Assembly: GCF_024347575.1 (NCBI RefSeq)
Contig: NZ_AP025504.1
Coordinates: forward strand, 1,240,001-1,304,000
Source: Vibrio pelagius
Lineage (GTDB): Bacteria; Pseudomonadota; Gammaproteobacteria; Enterobacterales; Vibrionaceae
Reading direction: 5' to 3'
DNA length: 64,000 bases
The translations under genes were made by a program, and so were the position numbers. Positions 1 through 7,415 of the stretch are shown piece after piece. The stretch's first letter is position 1. The number at the start of each line of letters is the position of its first letter. A model generated the notes under the pieces. The model worked only from the letters and a program-made list of their open reading frames with translations. It was not told the DNA's origin and ran no database searches.

Positions 1-1337
1 GACTCAAATGGGTCAGTGCTTTTGCCATGAGGTGCCTCTGAAGCAGACCAGTTTTCACTCCAGTTAAATGAAATCTCTGCTATCGATTCTGGAAGAAGCT
101 GAGCATCTGAAGCTTTCGTTTTGCTTGATTCATCCGCGCGAGACGGTTGTGAGTCTGGACATTCGTAGTTTAGGTATAAGCAGGTACCTGGAATGTCAGT
201 CTCGATCTCTTCTGCACATCTAATCATGTTAGACTCGGCAAAGGTGTATAACCAAGAGTCCTGATTAGGCGAGTCTGTTACTCGAAGGATACGCCCGAGT
301 ACTTGTCGAAAATAGAGTTCTGTCTTGATTTTTGTTAAGTAACAGCAGACTTGTAACCTTGGAATGTCAGTTCCCTCGCTGACCATGCCAACACTAACAA
401 TCCAATTCTTGGTATGACCTTCTTTGAACGCAGCTATCTTTGCGTGCGCATTTGTATCTTTGTAGCTAACCACTTCGACTGATTGTTCGTAGCTATGAGT
501 TAGAATATCCGCTATTTTGTTCGCGTCTTCGATTGAAGATGCCACCACTAGTCCACCGGCCTGTAGGTTTTCTAACTGGATAGTATTGAGTCGACCCACC
601 GCTTCGCCGATTAGGTAAAGAAGTGCTTGTTGATCTTTAAGTATTAGACCATATGCTACATCACCTTCATTTAACACTTCATTTATGGTGTTATATGAAC
701 GTGAACCTGTGTTCTTGGTTACCTTTACTTCTTCACAATCGATCAGGGCTATTTTGGGTTTACGACAAACGTGATCTTCAACTGCTTGAGCTAGCGAATA
801 CTGGTAATCACAAACGATTTTTCCTTCGGGGTCTGTGTAGGATGCTAACGTAATTGGTGTTTTATCAGAACGCCATGGCGTGCCAGTTAGTGCGAGAGTG
901 AAAGTTGCAGCATGTTGCACGTCTCTTAATAACTGGTAACCCCATGAGTTACTGTTGAGCTCACTATCTCCGCCACAATGATGGATTTCATCAAATATAC
1001 AAAGCACTTTGTATTTTGATAAGGTATCCCAAAAGCGTTTAGGTACGAACTGTATTGCTTGGTAAGTCATAGAGCAGCCTTTTTCACCAAGCGCGCCATT
1101 GAATGAGCAATCCAATACTCTTGAAAACGTCGACTGTATTGCCCCTGCGACCGTCTTTGATGGTGAAAAACAGAGTACGAAGTCAATGTCCCGAGAATCG
1201 AGCATTTGTTTCGCTAACGTTGCAGCCATAATGGTTTTTCCCGCTCCAGGTGTAGCCTGAGCAAGAAAGTGTGCGTGGCCACTATTGTACTTGGATTTGG
1301 CTAATGCGATGCAGTCGGATTGCCATTTTCTTAACAC
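1..1337 (-). CDS. DExH-box SF2 helicase, 3' end cut off by window edge
   Basis: No stop codon appears between a GTG at 1337 and the window edge, so the C-terminus is missing. The frame shows a Walker A segment (QATPGAGKT, about residues 27-35), a DExH box (FDEIHH near position 1000) and motif VI (RQVLGRILR near position 290). These are the hallmarks of a superfamily 2 helicase of the restriction-subunit/UvrB-like type. The start overlaps the end of the upstream winged-helix gene by 7 bases, which implies translational coupling. It lies inside the CAST next to the regulator and guide region and is probably cargo. I see no nuclease domain in the visible part, and I do not recognise the system it belongs to. 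Confidence 0.85.
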   Translation of the reverse strand, partial: MLRKWQSDCIALAKSKYNSGHAHFLAQATPGAGKTIMAATLAKQMLDSRDIDFVLCFSPSKTVAGAIQSTFSRVLDCSFNGALGEKGCSMTYQAIQFVPKRFWDTLSKYKVLCIFDEIHHCGGDSELNSNSWGYQLLRDVQHAATFTLALTGTPWRSDKTPITLASYTDPEGKIVCDYQYSLAQAVEDHVCRKPKIALIDCEEVKVTKNTGSRSYNTINEVLNEGDVAYGLILKDQQALLYLIGEAVGRLNTIQLENLQAGGLVVASSIEDANKIADILTHSYEQSVEVVSYKDTNAHAKIAAFKEGHTKNWIVSVGMVSEGTDIPRLQVCCYLTKIKTELYFRQVLGRILRVTDSPNQDSWLYTFAESNMIRCAEEIETDIPGTCLYLNYECPDSQPSRADESSKTKASDAQLLPESIAEISFNWSENWSASEAPHGKSTDPFE

Positions 1338-1879
1338 GATTTAACCTCTTGTTGCTTTAATAGTTCTATCGCGTTTGTCCAGACATTCAGTTTCGCCACC
1401 AGTGCTGCAGCCTTTTTGACGGCCTCAGTATGGGATGAGTGCAAAAGGTTGTGTAGATCTTTTGAGCGATTCATCAGTATCTTGTACTCATCAACTTCAG
1501 CTAGGGCGATAGTGAGATTTGATTCAATGTCTTTTTTCTCATCAATCAACCTAGGTTGGTCTGTAGAGTCCCCAAGTGGCTTAGTAACGTCAACTCGGTT
1601 CGCCATAACACGTTTATCTTTTAGAATGAAATGTGCTTCGGCAAACATATTCGTTTTCTTGTATGTTCTGTTTTGACGTTCACCTTGGCTTTTAAGCAGT
1701 CCTTTCTTTTCTAAACGTTCTAGCTGACGCGACACATACAATCTTGCAGTATCTTTATTACTAAAGTGTGTAGAAGCTTGGGGCATCAAGTTTCTGATCT
1801 GAGTTGCACGAAATTCCTCCATAGATGGCAATGAAATGATTTCATAGATTTCTCGATTAACTCGAATTTTTTGGGTCAT
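1331..1879 (-). CDS. winged-helix DNA-binding protein, coupled to the helicase
   Basis: A 182-aa protein. Residues about 15-75 look like a winged helix-turn-helix (an ATQIRNLM helix, a Ser/Arg-rich recognition region, then LERLEKKGLL). The C-terminal half is predominantly helical, with a possible coiled coil around residues 110-160. It starts with ATG, has only a weak Shine-Dalgarno, and overlaps the helicase gene downstream. The two probably form one operon, divergent from the xre gene across 92 bp. Family unknown to me. It may regulate or recruit the helicase, but this is inference from position only. Confidence 0.7.
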   Translation of the reverse strand: MTQKIRVNREIYEIISLPSMEEFRATQIRNLMPQASTHFSNKDTARLYVSRQLERLEKKGLLKSQGERQNRTYKKTNMFAEAHFILKDKRVMANRVDVTKPLGDSTDQPRLIDEKKDIESNLTIALAEVDEYKILMNRSKDLHNLLHSSHTEAVKKAAALVAKLNVWTNAIELLKQQEVKSC

Positions 1880-1903
1880 AATATTCTGTTGTAATTAAAA
1901 ATG

Positions 1904-1927
1904 CGGATTATAGTCCGTGGTACTATA
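1904..1927. promoter_or_regulatory. putative Xre operator between xre and the winged-helix gene
   Basis: The divergent intergenic region contains CGGATTATAGTCCG (1904-1917), almost a perfect palindrome, running into a second dyad (TATAGT at 1909-1914 and ACTATA at 1922-1927). The core GGATTATAGTCC differs by one base from the core of the perfect palindrome at 2263-2274 in front of the atypical guide array. A shared palindrome at the regulator's own promoter and at the guide promoter is what an autoregulated Xre repressor would bind. Binding itself is inference. Confidence 0.6.
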
Positions 1928-1971
1928 GGCATCAAGAGGCGATAGTTTTTCATTTTAAGAACAAATTAAAA

Positions 1972-2178
1972 ATGAAAGACTTAGCAAAGCGCTTTGGTGC
2001 CAAATTACGTGGGAAACGCAAGGATAAGAAGGTTTCTCAAGACCAACTAGCTTTGTTGGCTGATATAGATCGAAGTTATATTGGCAGGATTGAGCGTGGA
2101 GAAGTAAACATCACACTCGAAAAAGCTTATCAGTTAGCGAGAGTGCTCGGGTGTGATGTTAGAGACCTTCTTCCTTAG
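1972..2178 (+). CDS. xre: Xre-family (Cro/CI-type HTH) repressor of the transposon
   Basis: A 68-aa single-domain HTH_3 protein. SQDQLALLADIDRSYIGRIE is the helix-turn-helix, at about residues 21-40, and the fold fills the whole protein. Known: I-F3 CASTs carry a small Xre regulator that represses the privately encoded att-site guide and often the transposition genes. Position fits: it is divergent from the winged-helix gene, and its last codons run into the distal diverged repeat of the atypical guide array, which is read from the opposite strand, so the two transcription units are convergent. Two GGATTATARTCC palindromes nearby are its likely operators. The Shine-Dalgarno is weak. Confidence 0.9.
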   Translation: MKDLAKRFGAKLRGKRKDKKVSQDQLALLADIDRSYIGRIERGEVNITLEKAYQLARVLGCDVRDLLP

Positions 2179-2262
2179 TTAGCTACTTACTCAGCAGTAA
2201 TTTGCTCTTGAACTCGAATGAAGGTGGTTCGTTTATTATCAGCTACTTTACAGTAGTTATGA
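2175..2262 (-). CRISPR. atypical guide mini-array (two diverged repeats, one guaC-type spacer)
   Basis: In the minus-strand (crRNA) sense, a diverged repeat (about 2235-2262) is followed by a 32-nt spacer (2203-2234) and a second diverged repeat (2175-2202). Both keep GTAGCT plus a hairpin: CTACT/AGTAG in the first and CTGCT/AGTAG in the second, against CTGCC/GGTAG in the standard repeat. The spacer translates in frame 1 as KRTTFIRVQE followed by CA, matching the conserved GuaC C-terminal region (KRTTFIRVQEQEN in E. coli, from memory). Known: I-F3 elements keep such a dedicated guide for their chromosomal attachment site. Inferred: this guide directs insertion downstream of guaC. The last repeat overlaps the 3' end of xre by 4 bases. 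Confidence 0.88.
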
Positions 2263-2293
2263 GGATTATAATCCTCTTTGGAGGTTAAAACAA
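2261..2293 (-). promoter_or_regulatory. promoter of the atypical guide with palindromic operator over the -10
   Basis: On the minus strand TTGTTT (2293-2288), a 17-base gap and TATAAT (2270-2265) form a plausible sigma-70 promoter pointing into the atypical mini-array. The TATAAT lies inside a perfect 16-bp palindrome (GAGGATTATAATCCTC, 2261-2276). A dyad centred on the -10 box, and sharing its core with the dyad beside xre, is the expected layout for direct repression by Xre. The -35 match is only moderate. The palindrome's 3' edge touches the first atypical repeat, so transcription would start within or just before the repeat. Confidence 0.62.
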
Positions 2294-2312
2294 ACAGCCG
2301 ACTGGCTGTTTG
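2291..2312 (-). terminator. rho-independent terminator ending the standard CRISPR/cas transcript
   Basis: Perfect 9-bp stem (CAAACAGCC / GGCTGTTTG) with a 4-base loop, followed on the minus strand by TTTT. It lies between the standard array and the atypical guide, separating the two transcription units. The TTTT tract also overlaps the proposed -35 of the atypical-guide promoter. Confidence 0.75.
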
Positions 2313-2336
2313 GGAAGTAACAGTGCTGATGTTGTG

Positions 2337-2424
2337 AATGTACTCTACCTACTCGGCAGTTCACTCAATGACAGATAAAGCCCATTATGGCTCAACATTA
2401 TCAGCTACATACTCGGCAGTTCAC
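2337..2424 (-). CRISPR. type I-F3 CRISPR array: two repeats, one spacer
   Basis: Repeat 1 (2397-2424) reads on the minus strand GTGAACTGCCGAGTA followed by TGTAGCTGATAAT, very close to the Tn6677 repeat as I remember it. The spacer is 32 nt (2365-2396). Repeat 2 (2337-2364) keeps the first 20 bases (GTGAACTGCCGAGTAGGTAG) but has a degenerate last 8 bases, as is usual for a terminal repeat. The stem CTGCC/GGTAG is intact in repeat 2. The array follows cas6 by 129 bp and is transcribed in the same direction. The spacer's target is unknown. With no cas1/cas2 here, new spacers would need adaptation proteins supplied in trans. Confidence 0.93.
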
Positions 2425-2553
2425 TGTTACTGTTCTAAGAATAGCCCATTATTTTCAATTAATTAGATGCTAATAAGTACTTTTACCCTTTTTGTTACGG
2501 TCGTGAAAAATATTCATAAAATCAGGAGGTTGTAACAGTCCTCAAAACAAGGG
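2425..2553 (-). other. CRISPR leader region between cas6 and the array
   Basis: A gene-free 129 bp that is AT-rich and ends directly at the first repeat. The 10 bp CACTGTTACT (2422-2431), spanning the repeat/leader border, is matched by its exact inverse AGTAACAGTG at 2316-2325 on the far side of the array. The leader also holds ATAATGGGCT, a 10-mer present again inside spacer 1. I see no ORF and no clear terminator after cas6, so read-through from the cas operon into the array is possible. Confidence 0.5.
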
Positions 2554-3153
2554 TCAGATTAAAGGTACAGGTTGTAAAGAGTGCTCTGAGTTTGATAAAC
2601 CATAGCTACTGAAAACCGAGTCCCCCTCGTTGTGTTGTTCCGAGAACATTCTGACATTGAGTCGAAAGCTATTTTTTGTCTTACTGCTGAACTCTTCAAG
2701 TGAGTGATAGTGCGACAATACGGTATGCTCTTTTGGAGTAAATGATGATGGGTCAAACGGCTCGCCTCTGGATTTAGCACGTTTCTCTAGACGTCTGATT
2801 TTTCTCTCATGCCCAGCTGTTGTTACTTTATCTATAGATTGGCAGCGCTTAAACGAAACGTATCGACAACCTTCTGGCACAAGAACAGTCTTTGATATAC
2901 TAAAATACTGCAGTTTTTCCATTTGGACGAAGTATTCCTGTTTAAGTAGCAAGTCGAGCTCCATTTTGTTTGTACTGACAAATGAAACTTTCTTTCCAAC
3001 CGTTTCATCACACCAAAGTGGAAATGAAACGCCGGTATTTCGTGTCTCATATCGATAGTTGAAACCATGTAGAACGCGAAGGCACTTTGCTGCAAGTGAT
3101 TCATTGTTGCATCGCTCTGGAAGAAACGTGACTGTTCGGTAATACCATTTCAT
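2554..3153 (-). CDS. cas6f: Cas6f (Csy4-like) crRNA-processing endoribonuclease
   Basis: A 199-aa protein. Cas6f cuts the pre-crRNA on the 3' side of the repeat hairpin and stays bound to the 3' stem-loop in the Cascade complex. A histidine at residue 29 (CLRVLHGF) falls where Csy4 has its catalytic His29, followed by GVSFPLW, like Csy4 GVSFP. The C-terminal part has SSYGLS and ends in VPLI, typical of Cas6f. Length is normal (about 190-200 aa). An AGGAG Shine-Dalgarno lies inside the last codons of cas7, and the ATG at 3153 is 2 bases beyond the cas7 stop. Last gene of the tniQ-cas operon. Confidence 0.94.
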   Translation of the reverse strand: MKWYYRTVTFLPERCNNESLAAKCLRVLHGFNYRYETRNTGVSFPLWCDETVGKKVSFVSTNKMELDLLLKQEYFVQMEKLQYFSISKTVLVPEGCRYVSFKRCQSIDKVTTAGHERKIRRLEKRAKSRGEPFDPSSFTPKEHTVLSHYHSLEEFSSKTKNSFRLNVRMFSEQHNEGDSVFSSYGLSNSEHSLQPVPLI

Positions 3154-3155
3154 GT

Positions 3156-4214
3156 TTAGTCTCCTTTATGCTGGAACAATCCACCCTTAATCAAGTTTGC
3201 CATTACGAAGTGCATATCATTGATAGCTTCTTGATCTGGAGCTTCGTTAGAGCTCAACACTTCAATGTAATGATCTGCTTTTTGCAGTAACGAAAACAAA
3301 TCTTTTCCTGTAGAGGGATGACGATAGCAAGTGACATCTTCGCGATGAACGCCAAACCTTCCAACCCTCAGTGTCTCTGTTGCTTCAGGATACCAGTCGT
3401 CAATGGTTGCAATAGCTGCTCCAGTTTTAAAGGCTCCTAATATTGGACTACGTTCGCCATCAACAGTTGTATGCTGAAAAATTCGACTGTTTTGAGATTT
3501 AGATTTGTTTTTACTGCCGCTTTCTTTTTCTGTGAAAGCTTGGCTTGGTCGCACTATGGCATTGGTTGGCAGGTGCACGGTGGCTCTGACTTCAAATATC
3601 GTCAACCCATTAGGGCTAGAAAAAGCGGTTTTTATCATTTCTGTTATGGCCAACCAATCTTTATGATTTTCAAAGTCTTTTCGTGATATGTAGTTATTAC
3701 GGATATCTTCAAATTTAACGTTTTCCCCGTTCCATGGCCAAGGTGCAAGTTCGATGTTCCAGCAATAAGCTTTACGGGTGTTTTTCCACAGCCACGTGCC
3801 GTCGCATATATTGATCAAGTATCGGGTAGCTAGCTCAGTCCAGCCGATTTTCTTTTCATACAGTTCTACAAGTTTCACTAACGTTTGTTTGACTGAGCTT
3901 GAATTACATTTATACGGTTTGCGTAGCTCAGAAGAAAAAGAGACGGAAAAGCAGCATTCGATATGACTAGCTCCATATGGAACGTGACAGAAATCAACCT
4001 GATGTGGGTTCCCCTGAGCCAAAGCCTCAGCGGTAGCATTTTTCTTGGGTTTGCCGGATGCATCATAGGCTAATGATGCCGTTTCCATTTGTCCGAGCAG
4101 ACTACGAGATGTATAAGTTAAAGGTGTTTTTTTATCGTCGGGCCAAACGACAAAAAAGCAGACATCTGATGGGTCGATAGAGCGCTCATAGGCTAGACTC
4201 GAGGGTAGTTTCAT
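3156..4214 (-). CDS. cas7f: Cas7f (Csy3-like) backbone subunit of the transposon Cascade
   Basis: A 352-aa protein, matching the length of the Tn6677 Cas7 as I recall it. Cas7 subunits polymerise along the 32-nt spacer part of the crRNA and form the Cascade filament. Recognition rests on position between cas8/5 and cas6, length, and the Csy3-like N-terminus (LPSSLAYERSIDPSD). The start at 4214 is supported by AAGGAG 8 bases upstream and makes the gene overlap the end of cas8/5 by 29 bp, implying coupled translation and helping to set subunit ratios. No truncation seen. Confidence 0.94.
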   Translation of the reverse strand: MKLPSSLAYERSIDPSDVCFFVVWPDDKKTPLTYTSRSLLGQMETASLAYDASGKPKKNATAEALAQGNPHQVDFCHVPYGASHIECCFSVSFSSELRKPYKCNSSSVKQTLVKLVELYEKKIGWTELATRYLINICDGTWLWKNTRKAYCWNIELAPWPWNGENVKFEDIRNNYISRKDFENHKDWLAITEMIKTAFSSPNGLTIFEVRATVHLPTNAIVRPSQAFTEKESGSKNKSKSQNSRIFQHTTVDGERSPILGAFKTGAAIATIDDWYPEATETLRVGRFGVHREDVTCYRHPSTGKDLFSLLQKADHYIEVLSSNEAPDQEAINDMHFVMANLIKGGLFQHKGD

Positions 4215-6108
4215 TGCTGATACTCCTTGGCTGTACCACTATGTAATTTTGATGGCTGTTTAGCGACCATAAAATGGTGTTAGCATCGGTCGTGGAGCCA
4301 AAAGTGATTGACTTAACTAGTCCAATAATGCACTCAGCGAAAGCGTGTTTGTAACCTCTGAGAGAGTTCGGCTTATCTTTGGGTTCTTCTAACAAATGAT
4401 AACCGACGCAGCTAGCTATAAGCTGAGAGTCGCCTTTGATGGCAGCTAATAGATCACCTAGGTTATTGTTTGGCTGTGTGTGAAGCGATATCCACCTTCC
4501 AACCTTTATTGGCAGAGATTGGATCGCCGTCTCTATCGTGGTGAATGAGTTTAGATATTTAAAATCGTCTATCGCAATCTTTGCTGAACCTCGAGCAAGT
4601 CGCTTTGGTAGTGCTGTAATTAACGTTTGTTGGTCAATACGTTGAGCAAAATTAGTGTTCAAAATAAGACTAAATACTGCATCACATTGCCAGTCATCAT
4701 GGGTAGCGGGAGCTGATATAGTCCCATTGCCTTTTTCCACAAACTCGGCTGTTAACCCGCGCTTTTCGACATGGAGTTGGTGAATACATATCGCAAAGGA
4801 TCCGACACGAAACGTGGTGTAGATGCTATTTAATCTGCGTTCGAATACGTGAACGAACCCAAAGAAAGCGGTAAGTGACGGAACCCCCACCGTTACCGGA
4901 GAGCTTAAAGCCGTTGCACCACAAACCCTGATATTCGGTAGGACAAGATATGACCCATTAGTATGCTGTGTACTATCATTGATTGAATTTGATAACGCTC
5001 GCTTCAAAAGCTCAGTAAAGAGCTTGGTCATCGATGGATCGTATGCAAAACGTTTGGTGGCTCCTAAGCAAGATAGGTCATGATTCAGATGCTGAACAAG
5101 TATGGTTGAATCCAGAGTGTGGTCTTGCATTGCCAACCAAACGCTGACCATATTCAGAATCTCGATTTTGTATTTTCGACGGAGCACCTTTCGCGCATTT
5201 TCAGGCATTAGGCGTTTATTAAGTCGTTTGTACTGTGTTAATGATTGAACATGCTCTGACGTCAACCAACTCCGTTTGCTGTTTAATCGATGATGAGGGG
5301 TGGTGGAAAACTTGGTATTAGACTTTAACATTCTAAATGCGCCGCCACATGTCATCGCAGTTACTCCCATGTTGGAGCTTCGGCTATACCGCGTAGTCGA
5401 GGCATGCAGATATTCATCTTGGAGTCCTTGATAAAAATGGCTTTGCATCGATAGTGATGCAACTGGCGAGAGCGAAATATAGGATGTATCACCATCAGGG
5501 AGCGATATTTGAGTCAAGTAATTCGGGGCGAGCGGCACACTGATGGTCATGTGAGCAATTGAAGCCAGCTGCTTTGCTATTGCTTTACGAGTTTTTTGAT
5601 AGCAACCTAATGTTGTTAATGTTTTCCAAAGTGGATGATCAACATCTTTAAGAAGCTCAGCCAAGCATGATATCACCCCATTCCAACAAAACTCATTGGT
5701 AAGGAGTGCGCTTTTGTTGACGTATTTTGAATCATGGCTGTATGACCAATGGTATGGCGGGATTTTAGAAGAAGAGAGTAGAAAGCTTGGTAACTCACCT
5801 AGGGCTTCGGTTCGAATAATGCCTTCAGACCGTATATCCGGAAATTTTAGGTTATGGCTTTGTCGATAGTTCACACAATTTAAGCAGTTAGCCCACCATT
5901 TTTCATCTCGAAGTTTTTGCTTGCATTTGGCTCGGTCTAGCAGGTCTTTCTGATCATCAGTCTTATCAGTTAAATTGACTAATATCGTCAGTGCATCAAG
6001 TTCTTTGCCATCGATCGCAATATGCGCTGTGAGAGGGCGAAATGCGCGCTTCAATGCCGCTTTTAAGTCGTCCGGATTTGATTCGATTAGCTCTTTCAGA
6101 GTTTGCAC
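4186..6108 (-). CDS. cas8f: Cas8f/Cas5f fusion, large subunit of the transposon Cascade
   Basis: A 640-aa protein. In I-F3 systems Cas8 and Cas5 are fused; the fusion caps the crRNA 5' handle, reads the PAM and opens the target. Its length and its place directly after tniQ match Tn6677. A CxxC pair (WANCLNCVNY, about residues 75-84) sits near the N-terminus. It starts with GTG immediately after the tniQ TAA, with GAGGTGG as Shine-Dalgarno. The frame is intact throughout. Family assignment rests on size, context and general resemblance, since PAM-contact residues cannot be assigned by eye. Confidence 0.93.
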   Translation of the reverse strand: MQTLKELIESNPDDLKAALKRAFRPLTAHIAIDGKELDALTILVNLTDKTDDQKDLLDRAKCKQKLRDEKWWANCLNCVNYRQSHNLKFPDIRSEGIIRTEALGELPSFLLSSSKIPPYHWSYSHDSKYVNKSALLTNEFCWNGVISCLAELLKDVDHPLWKTLTTLGCYQKTRKAIAKQLASIAHMTISVPLAPNYLTQISLPDGDTSYISLSPVASLSMQSHFYQGLQDEYLHASTTRYSRSSNMGVTAMTCGGAFRMLKSNTKFSTTPHHRLNSKRSWLTSEHVQSLTQYKRLNKRLMPENARKVLRRKYKIEILNMVSVWLAMQDHTLDSTILVQHLNHDLSCLGATKRFAYDPSMTKLFTELLKRALSNSINDSTQHTNGSYLVLPNIRVCGATALSSPVTVGVPSLTAFFGFVHVFERRLNSIYTTFRVGSFAICIHQLHVEKRGLTAEFVEKGNGTISAPATHDDWQCDAVFSLILNTNFAQRIDQQTLITALPKRLARGSAKIAIDDFKYLNSFTTIETAIQSLPIKVGRWISLHTQPNNNLGDLLAAIKGDSQLIASCVGYHLLEEPKDKPNSLRGYKHAFAECIIGLVKSITFGSTTDANTILWSLNSHQNYIVVQPRSISNETTLESSL

Positions 6109-7293
6109 TTACCACCTCGATACATAAAACGAACGATTAAACTCATCAGTCTGAAATTCAGCTAACCAAAGGCAGAAGATGTCGCCGAAGTAAAACAGGT
6201 AATCATTAACCTCTAGAGGTGCGTTTGGTTTAGTTTTACGATTTGGCTTTAAGATGCGTTGTTCAACCATTGAGGCTATCTCATCCAAACTGCAATTAAG
6301 GAACACAGTAGCCTCTAGAGCGTTCATACGAAGGTTAGCGATCAAGCCATCGTTATCCCATAAATTCGTCTCTACATGCCGTAGAAGCTCTCCTAGGATG
6401 ATATTGTGATGGAGGTTGCGTTCTGGTAATCGAACAGAACTAAAAAATATCCGCCCTAGAAGATCTTTTATCCGTAATTCTCTTCTTACAACAATGGCGT
6501 GCTCTAGGTTGAATTCAATTTCACTATCAATCATAGAGTGGAACGAGATTGGCCAGTTCGAGAAAAATTGGACGAACGAAAAGTGCTCGAACGGATCATT
6601 GCTGATATGAATCCACCAATGTACTAAGCCCCAACGGTAACTTGGAGGTAGATCTGGCAGATCTTTAGATTTATTGCCCGCTAGCCAATTCGCAACAGAG
6701 AGTGTTGCGTTATGACTTTTTTCTCGACTTTTTACGGCGATAGGCGCTTCACAACTGCCGCACATTCCACTTAAACCAGACACTCGATAGTCGTGCTCAG
6801 CGCCACAGCTACAGCTGTTGACTAAGGGCACATCATGAATGTGGCAGTGATCGTAACCCTCAAAATGCCAAAGGTAAGAAGCGTAACCATTTTCTTGTAA
6901 GCATAATAGGCAGCAGGGTATGGACTTTGTCCTGAGTAAACTGCGAGGAAAAACTTCTGAGCCACGGATCACGGCACTAGTTGATGGAGAATATTTTAAG
7001 TTTGTTCTGTTAATTGCTAATCCAAGTAACTCGGTCGGTTCGTTAAACGTTAATTGAGCGAGTTTCAGGAGTGAGGCAGTTCGGGCACCAGAGCTATCTT
7101 TGGCCGTGCAGGGGTTAATCTTTGCGATATCGGTTGGAAAGGTTTGATAGCCGTGATGGTCAATGTCTTGCAGGAAGCGTTTGCTTGCCTCTAGGAAACG
7201 CTGAACATCATCATATCCATTGTTGTTGGCTACGCGAATAAAAAAGCTCTCAAGGCTTTCATCACGGTAAGGTTTAGGTCTTTGTAAAAACAC
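6109..7293 (-). CDS. tniQ: TniQ, adaptor linking Cascade to the transposition machinery
   Basis: A 394-aa protein with the TniQ N-terminal signature (LQRPKPYRDESLESFFIRVA) and a zinc-ribbon region around residues 130-190 (CCLLC, then CHIHDVPL, CSCG and CGSC). In I-F3 CASTs a TniQ dimer sits at the Cas6/Cas7 end of Cascade and recruits the AAA+ regulator TnsC to the target. It is the first gene of the tniQ-cas operon, with the next gene starting at the base after its stop. The start is GTG at 7293, with AAGGAT further upstream than usual. The gene is divergent from the WYL regulator, leaving 122 bp for both promoters. Confidence 0.95.
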   Translation of the reverse strand: MFLQRPKPYRDESLESFFIRVANNNGYDDVQRFLEASKRFLQDIDHHGYQTFPTDIAKINPCTAKDSSGARTASLLKLAQLTFNEPTELLGLAINRTNLKYSPSTSAVIRGSEVFPRSLLRTKSIPCCLLCLQENGYASYLWHFEGYDHCHIHDVPLVNSCSCGAEHDYRVSGLSGMCGSCEAPIAVKSREKSHNATLSVANWLAGNKSKDLPDLPPSYRWGLVHWWIHISNDPFEHFSFVQFFSNWPISFHSMIDSEIEFNLEHAIVVRRELRIKDLLGRIFFSSVRLPERNLHHNIILGELLRHVETNLWDNDGLIANLRMNALEATVFLNCSLDEIASMVEQRILKPNRKTKPNAPLEVNDYLFYFGDIFCLWLAEFQTDEFNRSFYVSRW

Positions 7294-7415
7294 AGAGGCT
7301 ATCTATCCTTGTTGAGTAATGTCTATTGCTCTATATCAAAAAGATAGTATCAAAATGATTACTTGTGCAAGTTTATGGTATAGAATCTTACTATCAACAT
7401 GCCATCTTTATTATT

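Noticed and set aside
653..853. Plus-strand ORF opposite the helicase
   Set aside because: It is antisense to clear helicase motifs and has no family features.
7365..7415. Longer start for the WYL regulator
   Set aside because: The extra 17 residues lie in the tniQ/WYL promoter region and do not look like family sequence; ATG 7416 begins the helix-turn-helix properly.
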